In this document: one piece after another, positions 27,013 through 34,828 of the stretch
Numbering within the stretch: the first letter of the stretch is position 1
Layout: each line of letters opens with the position of its first letter
NCBI GenBank assembly: GCA_022844275.1
Contig: JALHMB010000001.1
Location: forward strand, 310,001-374,000
Direction of reading: 5' to 3'
Length of the DNA stretch: 64,000 nucleotides
Source of the DNA: Hyphomicrobiaceae bacterium
GTDB lineage: Bacteria > Pseudomonadota > Alphaproteobacteria > Rhizobiales > Hyphomicrobiaceae
Program-made: the position numbers and the translations under genes
The notes under the pieces: model-generated
Seen by the model: the letters and a program-made list of their open reading frames with translations, nothing else
Told to the model about the DNA's origin: nothing
Database searches by the model: none

Positions 27013-28116
27013 TCAGACGTTCGAGGGACGCCTGCGGAATAAGTCGCGCGTTTCGAAGATGATCTTGAGCACCTTCTGCGTCGGCTCGTCCTTCGACTGC
27101 AACTTTTCGAGCGCCTCGTTGGCCGTCTTCTCGTAGTACTCGACGTCGGCCGGCGGCAGCGAGTTGAACTTCACGCCGGCGTCCTTCATGAGCTGAACGG
27201 TCTTGGCGCTCTCGGCAGTCGAGGTCGTTGCGCGCTCGACCGCGTAGATGCGAGTGACGATATTCATGACCTCTTGCAAGTCTTTCGGCAGGCGGTTGTA
27301 CGCCCGCTGATTCATGAACATGTCTTCCATGTCGAACGCGATCGTCGACGGGCCGAGATAGAACTTCGCCGGCTCGTGGATCTTGTACTGATAGAAGCCT
27401 GCGGGTGAGCCCCAGTTGGAGGCATCGATGACGCCGGTCGAGAGCGCGGTGTATTGCTCCTCACCCGGGATCGTCACGATGCTCGCGCCCTTGGTCTTGA
27501 AGACCTCGGCGCCGAGACCGAAGCTGCGGATCTTGATGCCCTTGAAGTCATCGAGCGTCTTCAGCTCGGTTCGGGACATCGTGGCACCCCACTCGTCCGA
27601 GTAGACGGGACCGAGGAAGTGCGTGCCGTGCTTCGCGAAAGACTCGCGAACGATGTCCATCAGGCCCGTCTCGTTCCACAGATAATCGTAGTGGTCGAGC
27701 GTCTTGAAGGCGCCGGGAATGCCCCACGTCCAGAGCGTGAAGGGGATCTTGCCGCGCCAATAGGGCTGAGCGCCGTAGCCGATCTCGACGACGCCTTTGC
27801 CGACCGCATCGAGCATTTCGAAAGTCGGAACGAGCGCGCCGGGCGGGAACGCCTGGATCTGAATCCGGCCGTTCGACATCTCGCTCACGCGCTTGATGTA
27901 GCGCGGGATGAGCGTCTCCCACTCGACCGTGCCCGGGCCGAGAAAGGATTGCATGCGGAAGCGGAACTCGGCCTTCTGAGCGTGAGCCTTCGTCGGCAGG
28001 CTGGCTATTGCTGCCAGCGAGGCGCCTGTCAGCCCTGCCCTCACGACATCGCGGCGGCGAATTTTTGCTCCCCCGACACTCCCAACTACTCGATCGTCTT
28101 TATCCTTTTCGGCCAC
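27013..28116 (-). CDS. dctP: TRAP transporter substrate-binding protein (DctP), Tat signal
   Basis: Periplasmic solute-binding subunit, 367 aa from the chosen GTG. That start has a perfect AAGGAGG eight bases upstream; an ATG at 28176, with GGGAG before it, is an alternative in the same frame. The N-terminus has a twin-arginine signal (IRRRDVVRAGLTGASLAAIASLPTKAHA). The mature protein shows GALVPTFEMLDAVGKGVVEIGYG, LDDFKGIKIRSFGLGAEVF and STGVIDASNWGSPAGF, near the keto-acid/mannitol-type DctP branch. The ligand is probably an organic acid, but this is inferred. It is first in a dctPQM operon. Confidence 0.88.
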   Translation of the reverse strand: MAEKDKDDRVVGSVGGAKIRRRDVVRAGLTGASLAAIASLPTKAHAQKAEFRFRMQSFLGPGTVEWETLIPRYIKRVSEMSNGRIQIQAFPPGALVPTFEMLDAVGKGVVEIGYGAQPYWRGKIPFTLWTWGIPGAFKTLDHYDYLWNETGLMDIVRESFAKHGTHFLGPVYSDEWGATMSRTELKTLDDFKGIKIRSFGLGAEVFKTKGASIVTIPGEEQYTALSTGVIDASNWGSPAGFYQYKIHEPAKFYLGPSTIAFDMEDMFMNQRAYNRLPKDLQEVMNIVTRIYAVERATTSTAESAKTVQLMKDAGVKFNSLPPADVEYYEKTANEALEKLQSKDEPTQKVLKIIFETRDLFRRRPSNV

Positions 28117-28342
28117 GGGCCGTTCCTCCTTAGGGATTGTGTTGCGTGGCGCCGCAATGCGGCGTCGAAGCGTCATTGCGCTCCCGTTCCTCCCATTTGA
28201 TCTATGTCGTATATTTATTTTCTTGAGCGGAGCAACGCCCGGCGTCGCATTGCTGGGCGTCGGGTGCACGGCTCTAAATCACTCCGCAGCCCCTTGACCG
28301 CATTGACGGATTGGTACAGCCCGACTCTTGGCAGGCGACTTC

Positions 28343-29419
28343 TCACCGCCCCTTCCGCTTGCCCACGGCACGCGTCGAGAAGCGCGCGTTACCGAGGCCC
28401 GTGCCGATCGTGAGAATGCCCCAGTGCTTGCGCTTCTGAGCGCGCGGCAGATGGCTCAGACCCTGCACGACGGCGTCGTTGTGCATCACGATCATCGTCT
28501 CATGATCGCCGATGTTCGGAATGCTCTCCGTGACGGCAGCGGGAAAGTTGAACCGGCTGCTCTCCCAATTCCCGGGCAGATTTTGCGCGCCTCGCGCGAT
28601 GCTGCCGTCCGACTCGATGATGCCGGGGCATCCGATACCGACCACCGGCGCGAGCGAGAGCTTTTCCTTCTTTGCCGTCTTGATCAGTGACTGGAGCAGG
28701 TCCGCCAGGTGCTCGACGGTCTCGGTGCGCGAGACCTTCTCATCGGCATGACGCCACAGATGCGACTCGGCAATACGGGCCGACGAGAGATCCTTGGCCT
28801 TGCCGAGGCGCAGCTCGACAATGCCGGCACGGATGTTCGTTCCGCCGACGTCGACGGCCAGCATGGCGTTGTGTCCGTCGAGCATCCATGCCGGCAGCAG
28901 GTGCGCCGCGCCGATGAGACCGGCCTCGTCGGGATGGTGCTCGATCAGCTCGAGATCGACATCGATGCCATCGGAACTGAGGAGCGCGCCGGCGCGACCG
29001 ATCGCAAGCTCGCCGATGCGGCTCGCGCGAAAGCCGCCACCGAAGACGATGGCCTCGGTCTCTGCCCAGGCCTTGTTCTTGAGAAAACGGCGAAGCACCG
29101 TGAAGAGCGCCTGCGCGTAGTCCTCGATTGCACTGAGAATGATGCCGGCAGCCTCGACCGAGCCGCTGGCGAGCAGCTCGTCGAGCTGCTTCTTGCTGAG
29201 CTCGTCCGTCTTAGCGTCACCGAGCGGATCATCACCCGTTACTGCCTTGTGATGCTTGCGCCAGTCGTCGAGTGCCTCGACGAAAGCGGCCCGGCGGGCC
29301 TTGTCGCCGAGAAAGCCGTCGGAATCCTCAAGCTCCAGGTTGTAGTTGTCGACCGTGACGCTCGGGAGCGTCGCGGCGCCATGCGTCGGGAGCGTCGGGC
29401 GATCGGCTGTATCGGCCAT
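28343..29419 (-). CDS. ROK-family sugar-kinase-like protein with circularly permuted motif order
   Basis: ASKHA-fold protein of 358 aa from the chosen ATG. It contains all main ROK nucleotide-binding motifs, but in a rotated order. The adenosine motif IVFGGGF (about residue 123) and a C-terminal-type segment DEAGLIGAAHL come first. Then follow phosphate-1 AVDVGGTNIRAGIV (about 185), GIGCPGIIESDG, the catalytic-Asp region MHNDAVVQGL and phosphate-2 ILTIGTGLGNA (about 335), with the end some 20 residues later. Ordinary ROK kinases run phosphate-1, Asp, phosphate-2, zinc motif, adenosine motif. The zinc motif CxCGxxGC is absent. The start is uncertain (ATGs at 29515, 29428 and 29419). Divergent from trpS; substrate unknown. 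Confidence 0.75.
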   Translation of the reverse strand: MADTADRPTLPTHGAATLPSVTVDNYNLELEDSDGFLGDKARRAAFVEALDDWRKHHKAVTGDDPLGDAKTDELSKKQLDELLASGSVEAAGIILSAIEDYAQALFTVLRRFLKNKAWAETEAIVFGGGFRASRIGELAIGRAGALLSSDGIDVDLELIEHHPDEAGLIGAAHLLPAWMLDGHNAMLAVDVGGTNIRAGIVELRLGKAKDLSSARIAESHLWRHADEKVSRTETVEHLADLLQSLIKTAKKEKLSLAPVVGIGCPGIIESDGSIARGAQNLPGNWESSRFNFPAAVTESIPNIGDHETMIVMHNDAVVQGLSHLPRAQKRKHWGILTIGTGLGNARFSTRAVGKRKGR

Positions 29420-29647
29420 AGGGGGCATCTCGGTTTTCTGGGAGGGTCCTGGGGGCGCGGACGAAGTCTGCGCCTGTCCGAAGTGAACGGCCGAATGTGC
29501 CGGCCGGTTCCCCATTCGAGGCGCGAAACGCCGTCATCAACGGCGTTAGCCTCCATTGGAGGCCGCACGACCGCACCCCCTTGCCCCCCGCCCGCAGGCG
29601 CGCAATAACCGGCGCGGCCTGATGGGCCTTTTCGAGGACAATGGACG

Positions 29648-30691
29648 ATGATCGCACTCCGCCCCCGCGTTTTCTCCGGCATGCAGCCCACGGGCAGCCT
29701 GCACCTTGGCAACTATCTGGGCGCGCTGATCAACTGGGTGTCCATGCAGAACACGCACGAGTGCCTGTACTGCGTCGTCGACCTGCACGCGATCACGGCC
29801 GATTGGCTCGATCCGGAGGAGCTGCGCCAATCGATCCGGCGCGCGGCCGCGGCCTACATCGCGTCCGGCATCGACCCGAAGAAGAGCATCCTCTTCAATC
29901 AGAGCCAGGTGTCCGCGCATGCGGAGCTGGCGTGGGTTTTCAATTGCGTTGCGCGCCTCGGCTGGCTGAACCGCATGACGCAGTTCAAGGAGAAGGCCGG
30001 CAAGGATCGCGAGAACGCCTCGGTGGGCCTCTACGCCTATCCGAACCTGATGGCGGCTGACATTCTCGTCTACCGCGGCACGCACGTGCCGGTCGGCGAG
30101 GACCAGAAGCAGCATCTCGAACTCGCGCGCGACATCGCCCAGAAGTTCAACAACGACTGGAACCAGGCGATTGCAGCGAGGGGCTATGCCGACGGAATCT
30201 TCTTCCCGCAGCCCGAGCCGATCATTCTCGGTCCGGCAACGCGCGTCATGAGCCTGCGCGATGGCACCAAGAAGATGTCGAAGTCGGACCCGTCCGATCT
30301 TTCGCGCATCAACCTCACCGATGACGCGGAGACCATCGCGCGCAAGATCCAGCGGGCCAAGACCGACCCGGACGCGTTGCCCTCCGAGCTGAAGGGCCTC
30401 GAAGGACGGCCGGAAGCCGACAACTTGACCGGCATCTACGCCGCACTCGCAGGGACGACGCAGGCGGAGACGCTGCGGCAGTTCGGCGGTGGGCAATTCT
30501 CGACTTTCAAGAAGGCCCTTTCCGAAGTCGCCGTCGCCAAACTTGCGCCGATCACGAGCGAGATGAGCCGCCTTTCCGCAGATCCGGCCGAAATCGACCG
30601 GATTCTGGCAGATGGGGCCAGTCGCGCGCGGGAGCTGGCCCAACCGATCCTGAACGAGGTGAAGGACATCGTCGGCTTCGTCCGTTCGTGA
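29648..30691 (+). CDS. trpS: Tryptophanyl-tRNA synthetase
   Basis: Class I aminoacyl-tRNA synthetase that charges tRNA-Trp. It has 347 aa, normal for bacterial Trp[20 protein letters not shown] (residues 9-26) holds the HIGH-type motif, and [10 protein letters not shown] (about 207) is the KMSKS loop; [13 protein letters not shown] and [16 protein letters not shown] are family hallmarks. A GAGGA sequence precedes the ATG. It is followed by a universal stress protein gene on the same strand, about 70 bases on. Confidence 0.96.
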   Translation: MIALRPRVFSGMQPTGSLHLGNYLGALINWVSMQNTHECLYCVVDLHAITADWLDPEELRQSIRRAAAAYIASGIDPKKSILFNQSQVSAHAELAWVFNCVARLGWLNRMTQFKEKAGKDRENASVGLYAYPNLMAADILVYRGTHVPVGEDQKQHLELARDIAQKFNNDWNQAIAARGYADGIFFPQPEPIILGPATRVMSLRDGTKKMSKSDPSDLSRINLTDDAETIARKIQRAKTDPDALPSELKGLEGRPEADNLTGIYAALAGTTQAETLRQFGGGQFSTFKKALSEVAVAKLAPITSEMSRLSADPAEIDRILADGASRARELAQPILNEVKDIVGFVRS

Positions 30692-30761
30692 TAGGATCAC
30701 GCGAGGCAAGCTGAGATCGGGCGCGCCAATCCTGGCGCCCGCAGCAACAGCAGGTCACATC

Positions 30762-31265
30762 ATGGCCAAGCAGAGACGTGTCTTCGAGCAGGGACACCAG
30801 CGGAAATTCCTGGTGGTGGTCGACGAGTCGGCCGAGGTCGAGTCGGCGCTCTTCTATGCAGCGCTGCGCATCTCGCACACCAGCGGTCGCCTGCTCTTGC
30901 TGTATGTCATCGAGCCGCAGGAATACCAGCATTGGGCAGGCATCCGGCAGGTGCAGCTCGAGGAGGAAACCAACAAGGCCAAGGCCCTCTTCCGCCTCAT
31001 GCGGCGCAAGCTGAACAATGCGGGTTTCGAGGCTCTCGAGCACGAGGAAGTTATCCTCGAAGGCAACAAGGCGGAGCAAATCGTCAAGGCCATCGAGGAT
31101 GATGAGGACGTTGCCATCCTCGTCCTCGGCGCCTCGACCGATCCCAAGGGGCCAGGGCCTCTCGTCTCGGCGATCGGCTCGGGGCCTATGGCGGGTAACT
31201 TCCACGTCCCGATCACAGTCGTGCCCGGCAATTTGTCGCTCGAGGACCTCAAGGCCTTTGCCTGA
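30762..31265 (+). CDS. Universal stress protein (UspA family)
   Basis: Cytoplasmic nucleotide-binding-fold protein of 167 aa. It opens with a beta strand and Asp (RKFLVVVDESAEVESAL), has LLLLYVIEP, and ends with VAILVLGASTDPKG, SAIGSGPMAGNFHVPITVVPG. This approximates the ATP-binding G-2x-G-9x-G(S/T) pattern, so it may be of the ATP-binding type. Its role in stress survival is only known at family level. It is probably co-transcribed with trpS. Confidence 0.85.
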   Translation: MAKQRRVFEQGHQRKFLVVVDESAEVESALFYAALRISHTSGRLLLLYVIEPQEYQHWAGIRQVQLEEETNKAKALFRLMRRKLNNAGFEALEHEEVILEGNKAEQIVKAIEDDEDVAILVLGASTDPKGPGPLVSAIGSGPMAGNFHVPITVVPGNLSLEDLKAFA

Positions 31266-31377
31266 GCCGGAACCGGCGTCCCGCATAGCTGATAAGCGGC
31301 CCGAATCCGGCGTGAGGGGCATAGTGGCGTTGATCCACTGGCATTCCATACCCAAATGGATATCCAGAGAGTCGGGT

Positions 31378-31406
31378 TTGACGCGGCCCGCCAGCTAGAC
31401 TAGAAA
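31378..31406 (+). promoter_or_regulatory. Candidate promoter for the Nfu gene
   Basis: TTGACG (31378-31383), 17 bases, TAGAAA (31401-31406), about 80 bases before the start codon. Good -35 box and spacing, moderate -10 box. Confidence 0.4.
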
Positions 31407-31484
31407 GATTCCAAAATCCTGGCCTATTGCCGGCCCCGCCGCGACCCGATCCGATCGGGCTCGCGAACTACCAAGAGGACAGTC

Positions 31485-32042
31485 ATGTTCATCCAGACAG
31501 AGCCGACCCCCAATCCGGCCACGCTCAAGTTCATCCCCGGCAAGTCGGTTCTCACCGACGGCACGGCCGACTATCGCGACATGGACGAGGCCGGCGCCTC
31601 GCCGCTCGCCCAGCGCCTGTTCGCGATCGATGGCGTTCGCGGCGTGTTCCTTGGCTCGGACTTCATCTCCGTTACCAAGGGCGATGGCGAGTGGCAGCAT
31701 CTGAAGCCCGCGATCCTTGGCGCGATCATGGAGCACTACATGTCCGGCGCGCCGGTCATGGAGGGCGGCGAGGACGGCGAAGCGCTGCCCGGCGGCGACT
31801 ACGACGAGAAGGACGAGGAGACCGTCAAGGCCATCAAGGAGCTGCTCGACACGCGCGTGCGCCCGGCCGTTGCCAATGACGGTGGCGACATCGTGTTCCA
31901 CGGCTTCCGCGAGGGCATCGTCTATCTGCACATGCGTGGCGCCTGCGCCGGTTGCCCGAGTTCGACGGCGACACTGCGCGGTGGCATCGAGCGCCTGCTG
32001 CAGCACTTCCTGCCCGATGTGCAGGAAGTCCGCCCCGTCTGA
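31485..32042 (+). CDS. nfuA: Nfu/NifU-type iron-sulfur cluster carrier
   Basis: A 185-aa protein with two parts: an N-terminal Nfu domain beginning MFIQTEPTPNPATLKFIPG, and a C-terminal NifU-like domain (about residues 105-185) with RPAVANDGGDI and the cluster-binding CAGCPSS. The two cysteines can bridge a [4Fe-4S] cluster between protomers for delivery to client enzymes. GAGGACA stands before the ATG. Like erpA at 54 kb it belongs to the Fe-S carrier set, but no suf genes are here. The name nfuA is used loosely for this architecture. Confidence 0.9.
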   Translation: MFIQTEPTPNPATLKFIPGKSVLTDGTADYRDMDEAGASPLAQRLFAIDGVRGVFLGSDFISVTKGDGEWQHLKPAILGAIMEHYMSGAPVMEGGEDGEALPGGDYDEKDEETVKAIKELLDTRVRPAVANDGGDIVFHGFREGIVYLHMRGACAGCPSSTATLRGGIERLLQHFLPDVQEVRPV

Positions 32043-32063
32043 GCTTCGGCATATTCCGGAACA

Positions 32064-32090
32064 AAAAAGCCCCGCACCGCGGGGCTTTTT
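32064..32090 (+). terminator. Intrinsic terminator after the Nfu gene
   Basis: AAAAAGCCCCGC-ACC-GCGGGGCTTTTT, a perfect 12-base-pair stem with a three-base loop and T-run, about 20 bases after the stop codon. Textbook Rho-independent form. Confidence 0.92.
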
Positions 32091-32265
32091 CATTTGGGGA
32101 ACCGGCGTGTTTGCTGTCCGTTGCTCGATATTGGCAGAGCGCGTGATCCTGTTGCTCAGGTCGCTCCCTAAAATTTGCAGTGCACTTTTGGCGCCCCACA
32201 TCCCATGATGTACCCGACCGGCGCGTCGCCGCTCCAAATGACCCACAAGGCACAAGGATCCCCTC

Positions 32266-32859
32266 ATGGCTTCAACCATTGACGCCGCCGCGCTCGACCA
32301 GCTCTTCCGCACGGCCCGTACGCACAACAAGTTTCTCGACAAGGATGTGCCGGACAGCCTGCTCGAGCAGGTCGTGGAGCTCGCTCAGCTCGGCCCCACC
32401 AGTGCCAACTGCCAGCCAGCACGCATCTTGTTCGTGAAAACCCCCGAGGCCAAGGCGCGTCTGAAGCCATTCCTGTCGGAAGGCAACCGTGACAAGACCA
32501 TGTCGGCGCCGGTGTGCGCGATCTTCGCGCACGATCTCGAGTTCTACGAGAACCTGCCGCGCACTTTCCCGCACAATCAGGCGGCCAAGAGTTGGTTCAC
32601 GGGTAGCCCCGCCCACGCCGAGGTAACGGCATTCCGCAATGGCTCCCTGCAGGGCGCGTATTTCATTCTCGCGGCGCGGGCGCTCGGTCTCGATACCGGT
32701 CCGATGTCCGGCTATGATCAGGCGGGCGTCGACAAAGAGTTTTTCCCGGACGGCAAGATCAAATCCAACTTCCTGATCAATCTCGGCTACGGTGATACGT
32801 CAGCTCTGATGGGTCGCCTCCCACGCCTGACGTTCGACGAGGTCGCCAAGATCATCTAA
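32266..32859 (+). CDS. rutE: RutE-like malonic semialdehyde reductase (nitroreductase family)
   Basis: FMN-dependent nitroreductase-fold protein of 197 aa. [54 protein letters not shown] and [12 protein letters not shown] match the RutE/HadB subgroup, which reduces malonic semialdehyde to 3-hydroxypropionate in pyrimidine catabolism in E. coli. No other rut genes are adjacent, so a role in general aldehyde or enone detoxification is equally possible. It lies ten bases upstream of tsaB, probably in one transcript. Confidence 0.82.
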   Translation: MASTIDAAALDQLFRTARTHNKFLDKDVPDSLLEQVVELAQLGPTSANCQPARILFVKTPEAKARLKPFLSEGNRDKTMSAPVCAIFAHDLEFYENLPRTFPHNQAAKSWFTGSPAHAEVTAFRNGSLQGAYFILAARALGLDTGPMSGYDQAGVDKEFFPDGKIKSNFLINLGYGDTSALMGRLPRLTFDEVAKII

Positions 32860-32868
32860 GTTGGCCAC

Positions 32869-33561
32869 ATGGCCATTCTCGCGTTCGACACCTGTCTCGG
32901 GGCCGTCTCCGTTGCGCTGCGCTATGCTGCGGCGAACGGCGACTTGCTCATCCGCGAGGCCTACGAGCCGCGCCAGACAGGTCATGCCGAACGCCTCATG
33001 CCCATGATCGCCGAGGTCATGGCCACGGCAGGGCGCACGTTCGCCGATATCGAGCGCTTTGCCGTGACCATCGGTCCCGGCACCTTCACGGGCGTACGCG
33101 TCGGCGTGGCGGCAGCACGCGCCTTCGCGCTTTCGGCGGGGCGTCCCGTGGTCGGGATCAGCAGCCTCGAAGTGATCGCCGCACGGGGCCGGACTCTGAT
33201 CGGGCCTTCGGCGGCATCGCGCCCCCTGCTGGTTGCCGTCGATGCACGTCGGGGCGCGCTCTACTGTGCGCTTCATGGCGTCTCCGATGAGGCTGGCGAC
33301 GGCGCGCCCGCCCTGCTCACGGCAGAAGCAGCAGCCGCACTTGCACGGGAACACGATGCGCTCGTGATCGCCTCCGGTGCGCCGCTCGTCGCGGAAGCCG
33401 CCGGGCCCGCCATCGAGACGGCGCTCGCTACCATCGAGCCGCACGCGCGCTTCCTGGCTCAGCTCGCTGCCGACCGGGCACCTTCCGGAACCATCAGCCC
33501 ACTCTACCTGCGCGCGCCCGATGTGAAACCGCAGCCGCAACCGATCGCGAGGCGCCCATGA
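32869..33561 (+). CDS. tsaB: tRNA threonylcarbamoyladenosine biosynthesis protein TsaB
   Basis: Partner of TsaD in forming t6A37 of ANN-decoding tRNAs. The 230-aa protein opens with MAILAFDTCLGAVSVAL and contains LMPMIAEVMATAGRTFADIE and the hallmark TIGPGTFTGVRVGVAAARAFAL (about residue 67-88). ASKHA fold, non-catalytic in this family. Its stop overlaps the rimI start by four bases; tsaB-rimI is a common bacterial pair. Confidence 0.95.
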   Translation: MAILAFDTCLGAVSVALRYAAANGDLLIREAYEPRQTGHAERLMPMIAEVMATAGRTFADIERFAVTIGPGTFTGVRVGVAAARAFALSAGRPVVGISSLEVIAARGRTLIGPSAASRPLLVAVDARRGALYCALHGVSDEAGDGAPALLTAEAAAALAREHDALVIASGAPLVAEAAGPAIETALATIEPHARFLAQLAADRAPSGTISPLYLRAPDVKPQPQPIARRP

Positions 33562-34040
33562 GCAAGAGCCCGGCGACCGGCCCCATCAGCCTGCTCTGGG
33601 CCCAGCCCGACGATGCCACCGGCATCGCAGCCATTCATGCCGAGCTCTTCCCAACCGCATGGGACAGAGATGCCATCCAGGCCCTCATCGAGCACCCGGC
33701 ATCGCTGTCGCTCGTCGCCGTGCGGCCGGGCCGGCAGGTCGTCGGCTTTATCATTGCCCAGATCGCAGCCGACGAGGCGGAGATCCTGACCATCGGCGTT
33801 GCCTCAGACGGTCAGCGGCGGGGTATCGGCCGCCAGCTCGTCGAGGGTGCTGCGCGCGCTGCAGCACGCTCGGATGCCAAGCGGCTCTTTCTCGATGTGG
33901 CAGCCGGCAACAACGCGGCCCGCGCGCTCTACGCATCCTGCGGCTTTGCCGAGATCGGCCTTCGCAAGTCCTACTACACACTTCCCGGCGGCGCCCGCGA
34001 CGACGCCCTCCAGCTCGCCCGCGATCTCGCGTCGGCATGA
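33558..34040 (+). CDS. rimI: Ribosomal protein S18-alanine N-acetyltransferase
   Basis: GNAT acetyltransferase of 160 aa. The acetyl-CoA-binding motif appears as ILTIGVASDGQRRGIGRQLVEGA (Q/RxxGxG/A), followed by LFLDVAAGNNAARALYASCGFAEIGLRKSYY, typical of RimI, with the catalytic Tyr region near the end. In E. coli RimI acetylates the N-terminal Ala of S18. It is translationally coupled to tsaB through ATGA. Confidence 0.92.
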   Translation: MSKSPATGPISLLWAQPDDATGIAAIHAELFPTAWDRDAIQALIEHPASLSLVAVRPGRQVVGFIIAQIAADEAEILTIGVASDGQRRGIGRQLVEGAARAAARSDAKRLFLDVAAGNNAARALYASCGFAEIGLRKSYYTLPGGARDDALQLARDLASA

Positions 34041-34145
34041 CGATTGCGCTCGATTGAGCTGCACGCCGATCGGGTGACAATGCCGAGCCGGCAGCCTATC
34101 GTGCATTCATTCCCAACTTAGAGACGACACCCAGGAGGAGAGCCC

Positions 34146-34781
34146 ATGATCAATGAGCTGCGCATCTACACGCTCAAGGCCGGCATGGGGGCCGAGGCCG
34201 CGAAAAACTCAGGCACCGTCGGTCGCGACATCCGCGGCGACAATTATGGCAAGCTTGAAGGCTACTGGATCACCGAGATCGGCTCGCTCAACCAGGTCGT
34301 GCACCTCTGGAGCTACGAGAGCCTAAACGATCGCGCGCGACTCCGCGCCGAGCTGCAGAAGAACAAGCGCTGGACGGAAGAATACATTCCGCTGATCCGT
34401 CCCTATCTGCTGCGCCAGGACATTCGTCTCCTCAATCCGATCATCGCACCAACCAAGCCGGCGACCACGGGCAATGTCTATGAGCTGCGCTACTACCGCT
34501 GCCGGCCGGGCGGCGCCAAGCCGTGGCTCGATGCGTTCACCGGAGCACTCCCGGTGCGTGAGAAGTATTCGAAGATCTCCGGCCTCTGGACAACTGAGGC
34601 TGGCCAGCCCAACGAGGTCATGCATCTCTGGGCCTATCCCGACCTCAACGCGCGCGCGAAGGTACGCGGCGATGCGGTCAAGGACCCCGGCTGGCAGGCG
34701 TTCCTCAAGGTCGGCGGCCCGCTGCTCGACGAGATGAACAACCTCATCATGCTGCCGAGCGCGCATTCGCCGATGCAGTAA
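34146..34781 (+). CDS. NIPSNAP-family protein (two repeats)
   Basis: A 211-aa protein of two ferredoxin-like NIPSNAP repeats. The first begins INELRIYTLKAGMG and has QVVHLWSYESLNDRARLRAEL; the second begins VYELRYYRCRPGGAKPWL and has EVMHLWAYPDLNARAKVRGD. The parallel HLW-Y-LN-RA pattern shows the internal duplication directly. Bacterial function is not established. A strong AGGAGGAG stands before the ATG, so expression may be high. It is followed by a hairpin repeat. Confidence 0.85.
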   Translation: MINELRIYTLKAGMGAEAAKNSGTVGRDIRGDNYGKLEGYWITEIGSLNQVVHLWSYESLNDRARLRAELQKNKRWTEEYIPLIRPYLLRQDIRLLNPIIAPTKPATTGNVYELRYYRCRPGGAKPWLDAFTGALPVREKYSKISGLWTTEAGQPNEVMHLWAYPDLNARAKVRGDAVKDPGWQAFLKVGGPLLDEMNNLIMLPSAHSPMQ

Positions 34782-34788
34782 GAAGTCT

Positions 34789-34822
34789 CCCCTCTCCCCA
34801 TTGAAGGCAATGGGGAGAGGGG
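34789..34822. terminator. REP-like hairpin between the NIPSNAP and acyl-CoA synthetase genes
   Basis: Perfect 15-base-pair stem CCCCTCTCCCCATTG / CAATGGGGAGAGGGG with the loop AAGG, between convergent genes. Its CTCTCCCC core is shared with the REP doublet at 61.7 kb, so it may be a single REP unit acting as a terminator. Confidence 0.75.
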
Positions 34823-34828
34823 AAAGAT

